Of a DNA stretch of 64,000 nt, positions 9,644 through 18,902 are shown piece by piece. Source of the stretch: CAMPKL01 sp963805925 (GTDB lineage: Bacteria; Acidobacteriota; Terriglobia; Bryobacterales; UBA6623); NCBI GenBank assembly GCA_963805925.1, contig CAWDWB010000007.1:124001-188000 (forward strand), read 5' to 3'. The notes below the pieces were generated by a model. That model ran no database searches. It was not told where the DNA came from and worked only from the letters and a program-made list of their open reading frames with translations. The translations under genes were made by a program, and so were the position numbers. The first letter of the stretch is position 1, and the number at the start of each line of letters is the position of its first letter.

Positions 9644-10168
9644 TTACTTCATGACGGAAAGGTATCCCGCCCATGGCCCGGTTTCATGCCTTAGACGTTT
9701 GGCCATGACGCGGCTCGCCTGCAGGAAATGTGCCAGGTCATGAGCCGTCCACGTGGCCAGCAGTTGTCGCAGAGTGACCCGGCCCAGCGCCGGATGAGCG
9801 CCCTCCAACTCTAACTGCGCGGGTTGCAAGTCTAGCGCGCGCAAGAAAGCCAGGCTGTCACGGCGCAAGTCGCTGAACTCGTCCAACAAGGCGGGTAGAG
9901 GCTTGTTCGCGCTCTCTCGAAAGTGGCCCTCGCGGTCGACGGGATCAAACGAGCGGCTGGGACCATATTCCAAAATGATCTTCAGACGCGGCAGCCAATC
10001 GGTCTTTTCGCAGTGGACCAAGTGGCCGAGCACGTCGCGGGGACTCCACGTGCCGGGCCCTTCCGTCGCCTCGGTCCATTGAGGGGGCAGTTCCCGCAGC
10101 AAGGCATCGAACGTCGCGGGAGTGCGGGCTAGCAGCGGCAGGCATTCGTCCACAAACGGGGTGCCCAT
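9644..10168 (-). CDS. DinB-family four-helix metalloprotein
   Basis: This 174-residue protein is of the DinB/YfiT superfamily. Three histidines at the expected places form the likely metal site: GHLVHCEK after the first helix pair, and TAHDLAHFLQ in the last helix. Proteins of this fold include thiol-S-transferases for bacillithiol or mycothiol and damage-induced proteins of unknown role. The W.prdvLGHLvH block is typical of the broad family. Its 22-base spacing from the APC permease upstream suggests co-transcription, but no shared function is evident. Confidence 0.85.
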   Translation of the reverse strand: MGTPFVDECLPLLARTPATFDALLRELPPQWTEATEGPGTWSPRDVLGHLVHCEKTDWLPRLKIILEYGPSRSFDPVDREGHFRESANKPLPALLDEFSDLRRDSLAFLRALDLQPAQLELEGAHPALGRVTLRQLLATWTAHDLAHFLQASRVMAKRLRHETGPWAGYLSVMK

Positions 10169-10189
10169 GAGCCCATTCTAGGCGGACGA

Positions 10190-11554
10190 TCAACGCGACC
10201 GCAGACGGTTGTAGGCGAATGCCCCCAACGCGATCGTCAGCAACGTCCACATCGCCTCCCAGCTCTTGCCCCAGGCGAAGTAGAGAAAGATCAACGCATT
10301 CGCCGAGGTATAGAACGCCGGAATCAGCGGCCAGGCGAAGTTGACCGCCGGCAAGCGCTTCCACCCCGGACGGCTGCGGAACCGAAAGACTGCAAATACG
10401 GCCAGCGATGAGAACAACCAGAGCGTGAAGCCGATATAGTTGCCCAACGACTCAAACGTTCCCGTCAAGATCAGCACGATCGTGAACGCGCCCTGGGCCA
10501 GAATGGCCACATAGGGTGTCTTCCATCTCGGATGGACCTTCGCCGCCGCCGGGAAGAAGGCCTTGTTCTGGGCCATCGCGTAGTAGACTCGCGGTCCCAC
10601 CAAACACATCGCGTTAATCGTTGCCATGAGCGATGCCGCCATGGCGATCGCGAAGAAGCGTCCGCCCGCCTCGCCAAACAACGAGCCGGCCGCCTGAGCG
10701 CCGATCGCAACCACACCCTTCATCTGTTCCAACGGATTGGCATAGATGAATAGGCAGTTCAAAGCGATGTAGAAAAAGCTCACAAAGATCGCGCCGAAGA
10801 TCATCGCTCGCGGCAGAGTCTTCTCGGGCTCCTTGATTTCTTCGGCCACGTACACCGCTGCATTCCAACCGGAGTAGGCCCAATACACGAAAACCAAGCT
10901 GATGAAGAACTGGGCCGGTAACCCCAGCGACGAAGTCCGCTCCGTGGTTTCGGAGAAATGGCTCCAATCGCCGTTGCCGACGGCGAAGCCGAATACCAGC
11001 AGGGCGCTTAGCACCGTCAACTTCAGCACCGTTAGCGCATTCTGAACTCGCGACGCGATTCCGATGCCGACGAAGTTCAACGCCGTCAACGCCACGATGA
11101 TCCCGCATCCAATCAGCGCTCCGGGACCGAGGTTGATCGTCAGCGGCCCCAGCGCGATGCGTAGCGCCTCCGTGTTCTGCGGGTCCAGCGAGGGGTTGAA
11201 ATAGGCTAGGTACGAAACCATCGCCAAGCAGGTCACGGCAATCGGCGCAGAAAAGCCTGCCGTAAAGCTGACCCAGCCGTTGATGAAGCCCCACGCCGGG
11301 CCGTAGCGCTCCGTCAGATACACGTACTCACCGCCCGAGCGCTGGAAATTGATGCCCAGTTCCGCGTAACAAACCGAACCGGCCAGGGCGACCAATCCGC
11401 CAGCCAGCCAGATCGCTAACAGGATGACGGGCGATCCCAGGTCTCCTGCTAGGAATCCGCTCGTGCCGAAGATCCCCGTCCCAACCATGTTCGACACCAC
11501 AAGCGCAGCAGCACTGGCGGGTCCCAGGCGGCGGACGAGTTCAGCGGATTGCAT
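10190..11554 (-). CDS. APC superfamily amino acid permease
   Basis: This is an inner-membrane transporter of 454 residues with about 12 hydrophobic segments. The first helix contains the unwound GTGIFGTSGF motif that binds the substrate backbone in APC carriers. AELG in helix 2 to 3 and YAYSGWNAAVYVAEEIKEPEKTLPRA near residue 230 are strongly conserved LAT/YjeH-type signatures. It probably moves amino acids or polyamines by proton symport or exchange; specificity is not readable. It lies just upstream of the DinB gene on the same strand. Confidence 0.92.
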   Translation of the reverse strand: MQSAELVRRLGPASAAALVVSNMVGTGIFGTSGFLAGDLGSPVILLAIWLAGGLVALAGSVCYAELGINFQRSGGEYVYLTERYGPAWGFINGWVSFTAGFSAPIAVTCLAMVSYLAYFNPSLDPQNTEALRIALGPLTINLGPGALIGCGIIVALTALNFVGIGIASRVQNALTVLKLTVLSALLVFGFAVGNGDWSHFSETTERTSSLGLPAQFFISLVFVYWAYSGWNAAVYVAEEIKEPEKTLPRAMIFGAIFVSFFYIALNCLFIYANPLEQMKGVVAIGAQAAGSLFGEAGGRFFAIAMAASLMATINAMCLVGPRVYYAMAQNKAFFPAAAKVHPRWKTPYVAILAQGAFTIVLILTGTFESLGNYIGFTLWLFSSLAVFAVFRFRSRPGWKRLPAVNFAWPLIPAFYTSANALIFLYFAWGKSWEAMWTLLTIALGAFAYNRLRSR

Positions 11555-11688
11555 CTATTTCAGTTCACCTTCGGCGAAACAACGCAGAACTAGATAGTCC
11601 GCGACGAGGTGGACTAGCGAGGGCTGCCTCAAGCGGCAACGACAATGAAGCGATTTGACTGGCCTATTGTATGCGGTCTCTTCCGAGC

Positions 11689-12096
11689 CTAGTAGCTGAT
11701 CGCCGGCTTCAGCGTCTTCGCCTGCGCAACCCACTTCATCACCATCGAAGCGGACGGCGAAGTCTTGGCCAACTTTTTTTTGGCGTTGGTCGCTTTCATT
11801 GCTTCCGCAAGATTGGCAGCGTTGCGATTGCGAAGTTCTTTGACTGTGTCGACCCCAGCGGCTTCCAATAACTCGGCGAACTGCTTGCCGACGCCTGTAA
11901 TCCGCATCAGATCGGCGTGGTTGCACCACTCCAATATGCGAACGCCCGAAAGTCCGGTCGTTTCTTCCAGGCTCTTACGGCCCTTCGGCGTTCCGCCCGC
12001 TTTCAACAGGGCCGCCGTGGTCTTGATGCCGGCGGCCTGCAGCTTTTTGGCGAAGGTGGGGCCGATGCCCTCAATCTCATCGATGCTATAGCTCAT
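11689..12096 (-). CDS. DUF4332-type helix-hairpin-helix protein
   Basis: This 135-residue cytoplasmic protein has two helix-hairpin-helix units. IEGIGPTFAKKLQAAGI near residue 8 and ITGVGKQFAELLEAAGV near residue 66 match the GxG hairpins of DUF4332, which resembles non-specific DNA-binding HhH modules of ligases and nucleases. The C-terminal tail is basic (KKKLAKTS). It stands alone between the permease and the HerA-like ATPase, all on the minus strand. DNA binding is likely from the fold, but the cellular role is unknown. Confidence 0.85.
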   Translation of the reverse strand: MSYSIDEIEGIGPTFAKKLQAAGIKTTAALLKAGGTPKGRKSLEETTGLSGVRILEWCNHADLMRITGVGKQFAELLEAAGVDTVKELRNRNAANLAEAMKATNAKKKLAKTSPSASMVMKWVAQAKTLKPAISY

Positions 12097-12168
12097 AAGA
12101 ATTCTCTGCTGCTCCTTTAGGCAGTAGAAGAATCCTAACAGGATCGGGCCGTTTGGCCAAACGGTAAG

Positions 12169-14592
12169 TCAGACGCGCCAGGCTTCTCGGCTCGATCCGT
12201 CTCCCGCACGCCAGAAAGGCAACCAGCACAAAGCGCACGTTTTCACCTCGATCGTCGTCTTCTTCGGACCAAACTGAATCTCTTCAAATACCTCCGTCAA
12301 CGGATCGATGCTGTCCTGAAGGTTTTCCATCTCCTCGCGCAGTTCTGTCTCCATCTCTTCCAGATTCGCCCTGGCCGCTTCGAGGTTTTCCTCGGCCCGG
12401 CCGACATCCCGACGCTCCTTGCCGATCCGGGTCGCTGACCGCGCAGCGGTGCCCACGCGCTGGGCATTCGTGGCGCTGAGAATCTTGCGTCCGAATAACG
12501 CGCCTACCAGCGAGGCTCCGATCGAGATGGCAGATTGCATCGTCTGCGTTCCAGCCTGCTCCTTCTCTTTCACGACTCGTTGTTCGGCGACGCGCACCCG
12601 CTCTTCGAGTCGCCCTATCTTGGTCGCGTACTTCTTCTGCAATCCTTCCTTCAGGCGATCCCGTTCTTCCCGCGCCAATTGTTCCAAGCGAATGCGGAAG
12701 TCGCGTTCGTTCTCTTCTGGCCGTGAGACTTCCTTGAGCGCCGCGCTGCTATAGAGCGTCAGCTTGCGCTCGGCATAGATCCAGTTCTTGAATGCCGTTT
12801 CCCACTTCTTGAATGAACGCGCCGTCGAGGCCTCGGAAGTCAACTCGCCATACTCAGCCGCTTGGTCGGACGGCTCACTCTCCAGGTCCGCCGCCGTCAG
12901 CGAAATTTCGACCGCGGTCGGCCAGTCCACCGGCACGGGGCCGTCTTCCAACGGTGTCGTAAAGGCGACATCCTCCACGAAATCGATCTTCCGCCGTGTG
13001 TCCGTGAAGGGCACGCGGGCCGCGCCGAATAGCGCCGGTTCATAGACCAGCCGCGAGTTGCTCGACCCCAGCGTCGCCACCGGCGCGAAGTACTGCGGAA
13101 TCTCCGGCGGCAACTGGGGCCGCGCCGAGATTGCCGCGACGGTTTTCTTTGCCGGTGCCGCCGCGACCGCCTGTGCCTTCCGATCGGCCATGAGCACCTG
13201 TATCTGACTGCGAGTCAACGGACCCGCTAGGTACGACAAGGCCCAGCGCGCCTGGAAGGCCACTGGCGCGTCCTCATGGACGTTGTACAGTACGAAAACG
13301 CGTTTATCCAAACCGGAGATCCAACGCTCCATCTGCTTGCGGTCAAACTCCGCACCCGATCCTGCCGCAGCCGCCTCTAGCCCGTCGAGAACGCGATCCC
13401 GGTCGCGGTCCGTCTGCAGCCGCCCGATAAACCAAGCGCCGGCATTCGAGAGGGCCTTGTAGTCGATGTCCTTGGGGTTCTGCGTCGCCAACAACACACC
13501 CAGTCCAAACGCTCGCGCCTGCTTCATCAAGGTCATCAGCGGCTGCTTGGAGGGCGGATTCGCCGTCGGCGGCAAGTAGCCGTACACCTCATCCATGTAC
13601 AGCAGCGCCCGCAGCGACGTCGTACCCGACTGCCTTCGCATCCAGTTCATCGTCTCGTTCACCAAGCTTGAGACGAAGAACATCCGCTCGGCATCGCCCA
13701 AGTGCGCAATCGAGAAGATCGCCAACCGAGGTTTGCCCTCCGGCGTATGCAAGAACTTGTCCAAGTCCAGCGGCTCGCCGGCCATCCATGATTCGAACCC
13801 TGGTGAGGCCAATAGATTGTTCAGCGCCATCGCCAATCCGAAGCGATCCTTCGGGGGATAGAAGCTCTCCAACTCGAAGACGCCCACACGCGTAATCGGC
13901 GGAGTCTGGATAAGCTGAATCAACTCCGGCAAGCTCAGGCTGCGGCCCTCCCGCCAGGCTTGATCGAGAATCAGCGAAAGCAGAATGTGCTCGCGGCTCT
14001 GTACCGGGTCGGCCTCGATCCCCAACAGACCCAGCAGCGAGCCCGTGGTCGCCTGGATTCTTTCTCGCAGGGCCTCACGATCCTCGACGAGTTCCGCCGA
14101 CGGTGCATCGAAGCTCTTGAGCATCGAGACCGGCACGCCCGCATCGCTGCCGGGTGTATAGATCACCAGATCCGCCGCATCGCGAATCTTCTGAATGCGC
14201 TCGCCCGTCTGGCCCCAACTCGCCAGTCCGTCCTTCCAGAGTTTCGCCTGGCCCGCCGCATACTCATCCGGCGTTTGACCCTTCTGCTTCGCCGCACTCT
14301 CTTGAATCCAGGGCCGAAAATCGCTTGGCTCTAGGTCAGGGAAGTTCAGGAGCAGGTTGGTGAGATCGCCCTTGGGGTCGATCGCAATCACCGGAATGTT
14401 ATCGATCAGCGCCTCTTCGAGCAAGCAGACGCACATGCCCGTCTTGCCCGAGCCGGTCATTCCGAAGCAGACGCCGTGCGTCGTCAGGTCCTTAGAGTCA
14501 AACAGCAAGAGCTCTTCGCTGGTCTTGCCCTGTTCCAAGTCGTAGGTCTTGCCCAGGTAGAAAGCGCCGAGTTTCTCGAATGATTCCGTCAT
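12169..14592 (-). CDS. HerA/FtsK-like ATP-binding protein with C-terminal coiled coil
   Basis: This is a P-loop ATPase of the HerA/FtsK/TraG group, 807 residues from the ATG at 14592. An upstream reading of 129 more codons overlaps the 5' end of the divergent gene and lacks coding character, so the shorter start was chosen. Walker A is GMTGSGKT at 44-51, Walker B is LLYMDE and sensor-like ATQNP follow near 320-370. The C-terminal third (about 590-770) is a long charged coiled coil with AREERDRLKEGLQ-type heptads and a short hydrophobic patch near 670-690. A single CALC pair sits near the end. The family pumps or handles DNA at membranes, but the substrate here is unknown. Confidence 0.8.
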   Translation of the reverse strand: MTESFEKLGAFYLGKTYDLEQGKTSEELLLFDSKDLTTHGVCFGMTGSGKTGMCVCLLEEALIDNIPVIAIDPKGDLTNLLLNFPDLEPSDFRPWIQESAAKQKGQTPDEYAAGQAKLWKDGLASWGQTGERIQKIRDAADLVIYTPGSDAGVPVSMLKSFDAPSAELVEDREALRERIQATTGSLLGLLGIEADPVQSREHILLSLILDQAWREGRSLSLPELIQLIQTPPITRVGVFELESFYPPKDRFGLAMALNNLLASPGFESWMAGEPLDLDKFLHTPEGKPRLAIFSIAHLGDAERMFFVSSLVNETMNWMRRQSGTTSLRALLYMDEVYGYLPPTANPPSKQPLMTLMKQARAFGLGVLLATQNPKDIDYKALSNAGAWFIGRLQTDRDRDRVLDGLEAAAAGSGAEFDRKQMERWISGLDKRVFVLYNVHEDAPVAFQARWALSYLAGPLTRSQIQVLMADRKAQAVAAAPAKKTVAAISARPQLPPEIPQYFAPVATLGSSNSRLVYEPALFGAARVPFTDTRRKIDFVEDVAFTTPLEDGPVPVDWPTAVEISLTAADLESEPSDQAAEYGELTSEASTARSFKKWETAFKNWIYAERKLTLYSSAALKEVSRPEENERDFRIRLEQLAREERDRLKEGLQKKYATKIGRLEERVRVAEQRVVKEKEQAGTQTMQSAISIGASLVGALFGRKILSATNAQRVGTAARSATRIGKERRDVGRAEENLEAARANLEEMETELREEMENLQDSIDPLTEVFEEIQFGPKKTTIEVKTCALCWLPFWRAGDGSSREAWRV

Positions 14593-14751
14593 GACGTGTG
14601 CCCCAGACCGGCTGATCGCTGCCGGATGCAGGAGATGAAATTCTACCCTCTTCGAGACTTTCCGCGTCAGGCTCGCAGGACTCAGTTTGAACGCGGGGTC
14701 TATACTTCCGTCAGAATGAATGTGACGGCTTCGTAAACGAACAGGTTGGAT

Positions 14752-15360
14752 GTGAGAGAGGCAAGCAAGACTTCGGCGGTCGACGCGCCCCGGCAGCGGG
14801 TTAGCCGAGGCATGCTCAAAGTCGCCAACTCGCTCACCATGCTGCGCCTTGTGGCGACTCCGGCACTCGTCTACCTTCTGTTGAATACCGCTCGAGCGCC
14901 CCGATACGACTGGTACGCCCTCGGCCTGATCGCCGTCCTCCAGGCGACCGACGTCTTGGACGGCTATCTCGCTCGACAAGCAAAAGGCGGCGTCCGGATC
15001 CGTACGATGGGCGAGATCCTCGACCCGATCGCCGACAAGCTCTATATCAATAGCGCAGTGATCGCCCTAACCTGGGTGGGCAGGCTTCCCGGGTGGGCGG
15101 GCGGACTGATCGTTCTGCGAGATGCGTTGATTCTGGCCGGTTGGCTAGCGACTTATCTCGGCACGGGCGTTCGACTACTGCCGAACAAGTTAGGCAAGGC
15201 CGCCGACACATTTCAGGCAGCCTTGTTGATTCTCGTCCTGCTTCGGCCGCCCGAGACGCTGCTCAACGCGGTGATCTGGATCACTGTCTCGCTCACGATC
15301 GCATCCGGCTTCCTGTATCTCAAGGGCGCATTGAGCGCTCGCCACGAGGCTCGGCTGTGA
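14752..15360 (+). CDS. CDP-alcohol phosphatidyltransferase (PgsA-like)
   Basis: This is a membrane enzyme that transfers a phosphatidyl group from CDP-diacylglycerol to an alcohol, most likely glycerol-3-phosphate. The signature DxxDGxxAR...GxxxDxxxD is present (DVLDGYLAR then GEILDPIAD). The stretch between AR and G is 11 residues rather than the usual 8 or 9, so substrate assignment is cautious. About five hydrophobic helices follow. GTG 14752 has an AGG sequence at a workable distance. ATG 14812 would give the conserved MLKVANSLTMLR start but its purine run is too close. Confidence 0.82.
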   Translation: MREASKTSAVDAPRQRVSRGMLKVANSLTMLRLVATPALVYLLLNTARAPRYDWYALGLIAVLQATDVLDGYLARQAKGGVRIRTMGEILDPIADKLYINSAVIALTWVGRLPGWAGGLIVLRDALILAGWLATYLGTGVRLLPNKLGKAADTFQAALLILVLLRPPETLLNAVIWITVSLTIASGFLYLKGALSARHEARL

Positions 15361-15364
15361 CCGG

Positions 15365-16597
15365 CTAGCCGCTGAACTTCCGGCCCCGGTTCTGCCCGAT
15401 CAAGATTTGGAACAGGCGGTGCGCGATCAGCTCGTGCAGCGTCAGCAGTTCTCGATTTGCCGCAACAATCGCTGCGAGATCCCCGTCAGCAGCGCCGCCT
15501 CCGGCCCGCAAGGCCTCGCCCGCCTGCTTCAATACTTCGTCTTCGACGACTTCCCCGGCGATCTCCCACAGCGTAATAAAGCGGTCCACCGCTGAGGGGA
15601 AACTCACTTCCCACACGCCGAAGTTCGACGTCGTCCGCGGCGGCTTGAAGTCCAGATTGAACGGGCCGTCATAGCCGTGCGTTCTCAACAACACCAATAC
15701 ATTGAGCCAATCGAGCGGATTGACCAGGCCGACGCCCAGGTCGACGTCGTGCTTCAGCGGGTAGCCGTCGTTGATGTCGAAATGCCACAGCTTGCCCGCC
15801 AGCAATGCGCGCGCCAGCACTGCTCTCGTCGCGCCGCCCCACATCAGCTCATGCAGGTACTCTGGGTTGAGGCCCACCATCTCCGGATGGGTCAGCACGC
15901 CGCTGCTGATAAAAGCCATCATGGCGTCCGACGTCGGCAGAATGATCTGCGCTTGCGGCTCGAAAGGCTTCGCCTCCAGGCAATGCTTCAACGTGGCCCG
16001 GCCTTTCTTTGCGGCGACTTCGATGTCTCTTTCGCAGGCGGCATTCAACCCATCGGCAAACCAACGCAACGTGTCCGTCTCGTCGATCGCGCCTTGCACC
16101 ATATAGCCGAGAGTTCCCGGCCAATACACCGCAAACTGCGCGCCTAGTTCGTGACCGATGTCGACCGTGTTTCTGAGCCGACGCTTGCCGTAGTCCCGAA
16201 CCTCAGGCGCTTCCGCCGCGGGGCTTCCCGCCCAAACCGCGTGATGGAAGGTCTCGCAAGTGACCATCGAACACTTCACGTCGTTATCGGCCAGCGCTTT
16301 GTTGATGCCCGCCACCGTCTCCCACTGTTTGTCCGTCAGTAGATCGTCCGTCGGGATCACGTCCGTGTCATGCGTCGTCCAATAGCCGACGCCCATCTCT
16401 CCCAGGCGACGAATCACTTCCGCATAAGGAACCGCGTCGCGCGTCGGCGCATGGAACAGCGCGTGACCCTCGTAAGAGGCCGCCCACTGCGGACCGCTAA
16501 TGAAGTACTTGCGCCGCTGCTCCGGCGTATAGGAGCCGCCGGACATTTCCATCAGGCGGCTAACGAGGGATTGTTGTTCAGATTGCGACGAGGCCAT
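15365..16597 (-). CDS. xylA: Xylose isomerase
   Basis: This cytoplasmic enzyme interconverts D-xylose and D-xylulose (or D-glucose and D-fructose). The 410-residue product is of the short actinobacterial class. All expected site residues are visible: THDTDVIP (catalytic His), EAKPFEP (Glu ligand and Lys), NPEYLHE (Glu and His ligands), FDIND (Asp), KHDVDLG (two Asp) and LDFKPPR (Asp). ATG 16597 was preferred to an upstream TTG at 16633. The preceding amidohydrolase gene on the same strand suggests a sugar or sugar-lactone unit, but no xylulokinase is nearby. Confidence 0.9.
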   Translation of the reverse strand: MASSQSEQQSLVSRLMEMSGGSYTPEQRRKYFISGPQWAASYEGHALFHAPTRDAVPYAEVIRRLGEMGVGYWTTHDTDVIPTDDLLTDKQWETVAGINKALADNDVKCSMVTCETFHHAVWAGSPAAEAPEVRDYGKRRLRNTVDIGHELGAQFAVYWPGTLGYMVQGAIDETDTLRWFADGLNAACERDIEVAAKKGRATLKHCLEAKPFEPQAQIILPTSDAMMAFISSGVLTHPEMVGLNPEYLHELMWGGATRAVLARALLAGKLWHFDINDGYPLKHDVDLGVGLVNPLDWLNVLVLLRTHGYDGPFNLDFKPPRTTSNFGVWEVSFPSAVDRFITLWEIAGEVVEDEVLKQAGEALRAGGGAADGDLAAIVAANRELLTLHELIAHRLFQILIGQNRGRKFSG

Positions 16598-16637
16598 CGC
16601 ACCAGTTAAGCCCCGCGCCGCCGGCCGCGTCAAGTCG

Positions 16638-17585
16638 TCAGCCCGGTTGGTTAGCCGCGCGCTTGACCCAGCCGTAGGCCCTCACCGAGTTGCGCCAGAA
16701 ATACTTCTCTTGCGCCGCGCGGCTTTTCTCCGAGAAATATTCGCGCACCACGGCCAGTACCTGCTCATAAGTTCCCCAGGTGTCGCTGTTGGGCCAATCG
16801 CTGCCATACAGCAATCGGTCTTCGCCGAACGTGTCCCAGATGTGATCTAGCGTTTCGCGGTACGGATCCAGGTCGTATGCCACGGTCCCGTTATTTTCGA
16901 GCAGGACAGCGGATACCTTCACGAACACCCGCGGGCGGGCGGCTAGTTCCTTCAACGCGCTCTCGTAGGCGGTTTGTTGTTCTGTCGGAACGACGATCTT
17001 CGGCAGGTGGTCAATGATCACCCGCAGATCGGGAACAAGATCCGTCACGCGGACCATGTCTTCCAATAATTCCACTGTTGGGTTCGCTGTATCGAGCGAA
17101 AGGCCATGGGCGGAGAGCGCCCGAAGTCCTTCGACGAACTCCGGCTTGTCGAGTTGCGTGCGGATGTTGGTGTCCCACAGGTTTCCGTAGCGAATGCCTC
17201 GGAATAAAGGATTGCTGGAGAATCTTTCGAGGTGCGCCCGGAACTCTGGGCCCGCTGGCTCCAGATTGCCGACGGTCCCCACCATAATGGTGTCGCCTTC
17301 GGCGACGTCAAGCACCCACCGGTTATCGTCAAACCAAGGGCTGCATTCGATTTCAATGGCCCCAATAATTCCCAGCGACTCGGTCAACTGACGGTAGCGA
17401 GGCGGCAGCGCCGTCTTGTACTTGACCGGGTCGTCCGCCGGGGGCCAAGGCACGCCTTCCGGCCGGCTGGGGTCAAACAAGTGGATATGCGTATCGATGA
17501 TGGGTATTGCAGACTCTGGCTCAGGCATCGTGGAACAAGCTGTTGAGGCGGCCGCTGCTGCGGCTAGGAAATGGCGACGATTCAC
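16638..17585 (-). CDS. Amidohydrolase-2 family lactonase-like hydrolase, exported
   Basis: This TIM-barrel metal-dependent hydrolase has 315 residues from a GTG start at 17585. That start gives a twin-arginine-like signal (NRRHFLAAAAAAS) and avoids running back into the upstream Nramp-like gene. DTHIHLFDP provides the HxH metal pair, IIDHLPK the third His and LLYGSDWP the catalytic Asp. Relatives include L-fuconolactone and 2-pyrone-4,6-dicarboxylate lactonases. Export plus the adjacent xylose isomerase points to carbohydrate breakdown, but the exact substrate is unknown. Confidence 0.85.
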   Translation of the reverse strand: MNRRHFLAAAAAASTACSTMPEPESAIPIIDTHIHLFDPSRPEGVPWPPADDPVKYKTALPPRYRQLTESLGIIGAIEIECSPWFDDNRWVLDVAEGDTIMVGTVGNLEPAGPEFRAHLERFSSNPLFRGIRYGNLWDTNIRTQLDKPEFVEGLRALSAHGLSLDTANPTVELLEDMVRVTDLVPDLRVIIDHLPKIVVPTEQQTAYESALKELAARPRVFVKVSAVLLENNGTVAYDLDPYRETLDHIWDTFGEDRLLYGSDWPNSDTWGTYEQVLAVVREYFSEKSRAAQEKYFWRNSVRAYGWVKRAANQPG

Positions 17586-17614
17586 CGCGCAAGTATAGCG
17601 CCGCGGCGGCCCGG

Positions 17615-18901
17615 TCAGAAATGAGTCTTCAGTTCGAGCCAGACAGATGCTCCTTCTTGGTAGGTTGCAGCGACGATACTGAGGGCAAGCAGGGACAGCC
17701 ACAGGTTCGTAAACCAACTGTTCGTATGCTGGCCCATCAGGTTACGGTCGTTCGTAATCTTTAGCAGCACGAATACAATCAAGGGAAACAGCACCAAAAA
17801 TATCATCCCCGTAATTAGGACGACCGGCACCGGCTTCCAACTGGTCCAAAGGACGTACATGGGAGAAATGCAGAACCAAGCCAGGAAGCCACGGAACAAC
17901 GGATCGGCTGACCCCACGCTTTCGCGTCCCTTCACGACACGGCGGTAGATATCCGTAGCCATCAGTGCGTAACCCGTATTCGAGCCCAGATAGGTGCTGA
18001 AAACGGTTGCCCACAGGCACAGTCCGAGCGCAATGCGGCCCCACCTTCCTAGGGTGAACTCGAACAAGGGCGCCAGGTCGTCGAGGTTCTTTACCTGAAG
18101 CCCGCGAGGCTGCAAAACCGCTGCGGCGGCTATCTGAATAATTGCCGCTAGGACGAGCGATCCCAGCGCCGTGAACAGCAGATCAAGCCTTTGCCGCCGT
18201 CGAAAGGAAGGGTCGCGCCAGCCCTTCTCGTACATGAATGCCGGGTACTTCAGAGTCGTCGTCGATCCGACCGCGGCGCCGACCAGTGCCATCGTGACCA
18301 GAACTGGGCTATAGAAACCGTCGCTCTCCGGCAGCGCCGGGCGAAGTAAGCCGTCAGCAATGGCAGCCAAGTCCGGCCTCGAGCCAATCGCCGCGAGGAT
18401 CAAACAGCCGCCCATGATGAACAGCAGCGGTTTGCTGGCCTTCTCGACGGCAGGGTAACGTCCCCAATAGATCAATCCGAATCCGAACGTGCAAATCAGC
18501 GCAGACCAAATTTGCTCACTGTGAGGGCTGCCGAGCGGCGCGATCATGTTGAGCGCGACGCCCATGATGAGAATGTGCACCAGGTTGGACAGGTGGCGTT
18601 TGAGCACGATGAAGCCCAGAATCATCCAAACGACCCAACGGCCGACCCGCTGATATCCGGCCATTAGGCTTTCCCCAGTGACCATCACATAACGCGACAT
18701 CGCTTCCAAAACGACGAACAACGAGATGCTCGAGACCAGCGCGACCCAAATCAGGCTGTAGCCAAAGTTGGCCCCCGCTGCGGAATTCGCAACCAGATCG
18801 CTTGGACCAATTGAGGAGACGAGGTACACCAGTCCAGGTCCGAACGCCAGAATTCCTCCGAGGCGGGCTTTCGTGCTTGTTGTGGATTGCCGGAAGGTCA
18901 T
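17615..18901 (-). CDS. Nramp-like membrane transporter lacking canonical metal ligands
   Basis: The 428-residue integral membrane protein has about 11 helices in the Nramp/SLC11 arrangement. Where classical Mn/Fe transporters carry DPGN in helix 1, this protein has GPSDL; where they carry MPH in helix 6 it has GSTTTLKYP. Transition-metal binding as in MntH is therefore unlikely and the substrate may be different, as in Nramp-related magnesium carriers. ATG 18901 begins one base after the stop of the upstream PaaK-like gene, so the two are translationally linked. The end runs 29 bases short of the amidohydrolase start. Confidence 0.8.
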   Translation of the reverse strand: MTFRQSTTSTKARLGGILAFGPGLVYLVSSIGPSDLVANSAAGANFGYSLIWVALVSSISLFVVLEAMSRYVMVTGESLMAGYQRVGRWVVWMILGFIVLKRHLSNLVHILIMGVALNMIAPLGSPHSEQIWSALICTFGFGLIYWGRYPAVEKASKPLLFIMGGCLILAAIGSRPDLAAIADGLLRPALPESDGFYSPVLVTMALVGAAVGSTTTLKYPAFMYEKGWRDPSFRRRQRLDLLFTALGSLVLAAIIQIAAAAVLQPRGLQVKNLDDLAPLFEFTLGRWGRIALGLCLWATVFSTYLGSNTGYALMATDIYRRVVKGRESVGSADPLFRGFLAWFCISPMYVLWTSWKPVPVVLITGMIFLVLFPLIVFVLLKITNDRNLMGQHTNSWFTNLWLSLLALSIVAATYQEGASVWLELKTHF

Positions 18902-18902
18902 T

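Noticed and set aside
14593..14979. 129-codon N-terminal extension of the HerA-like ATPase
   Set aside because: It overlaps the divergent phosphatidyltransferase start and has no conserved character; ATG 14592 begins the recognisable domain.
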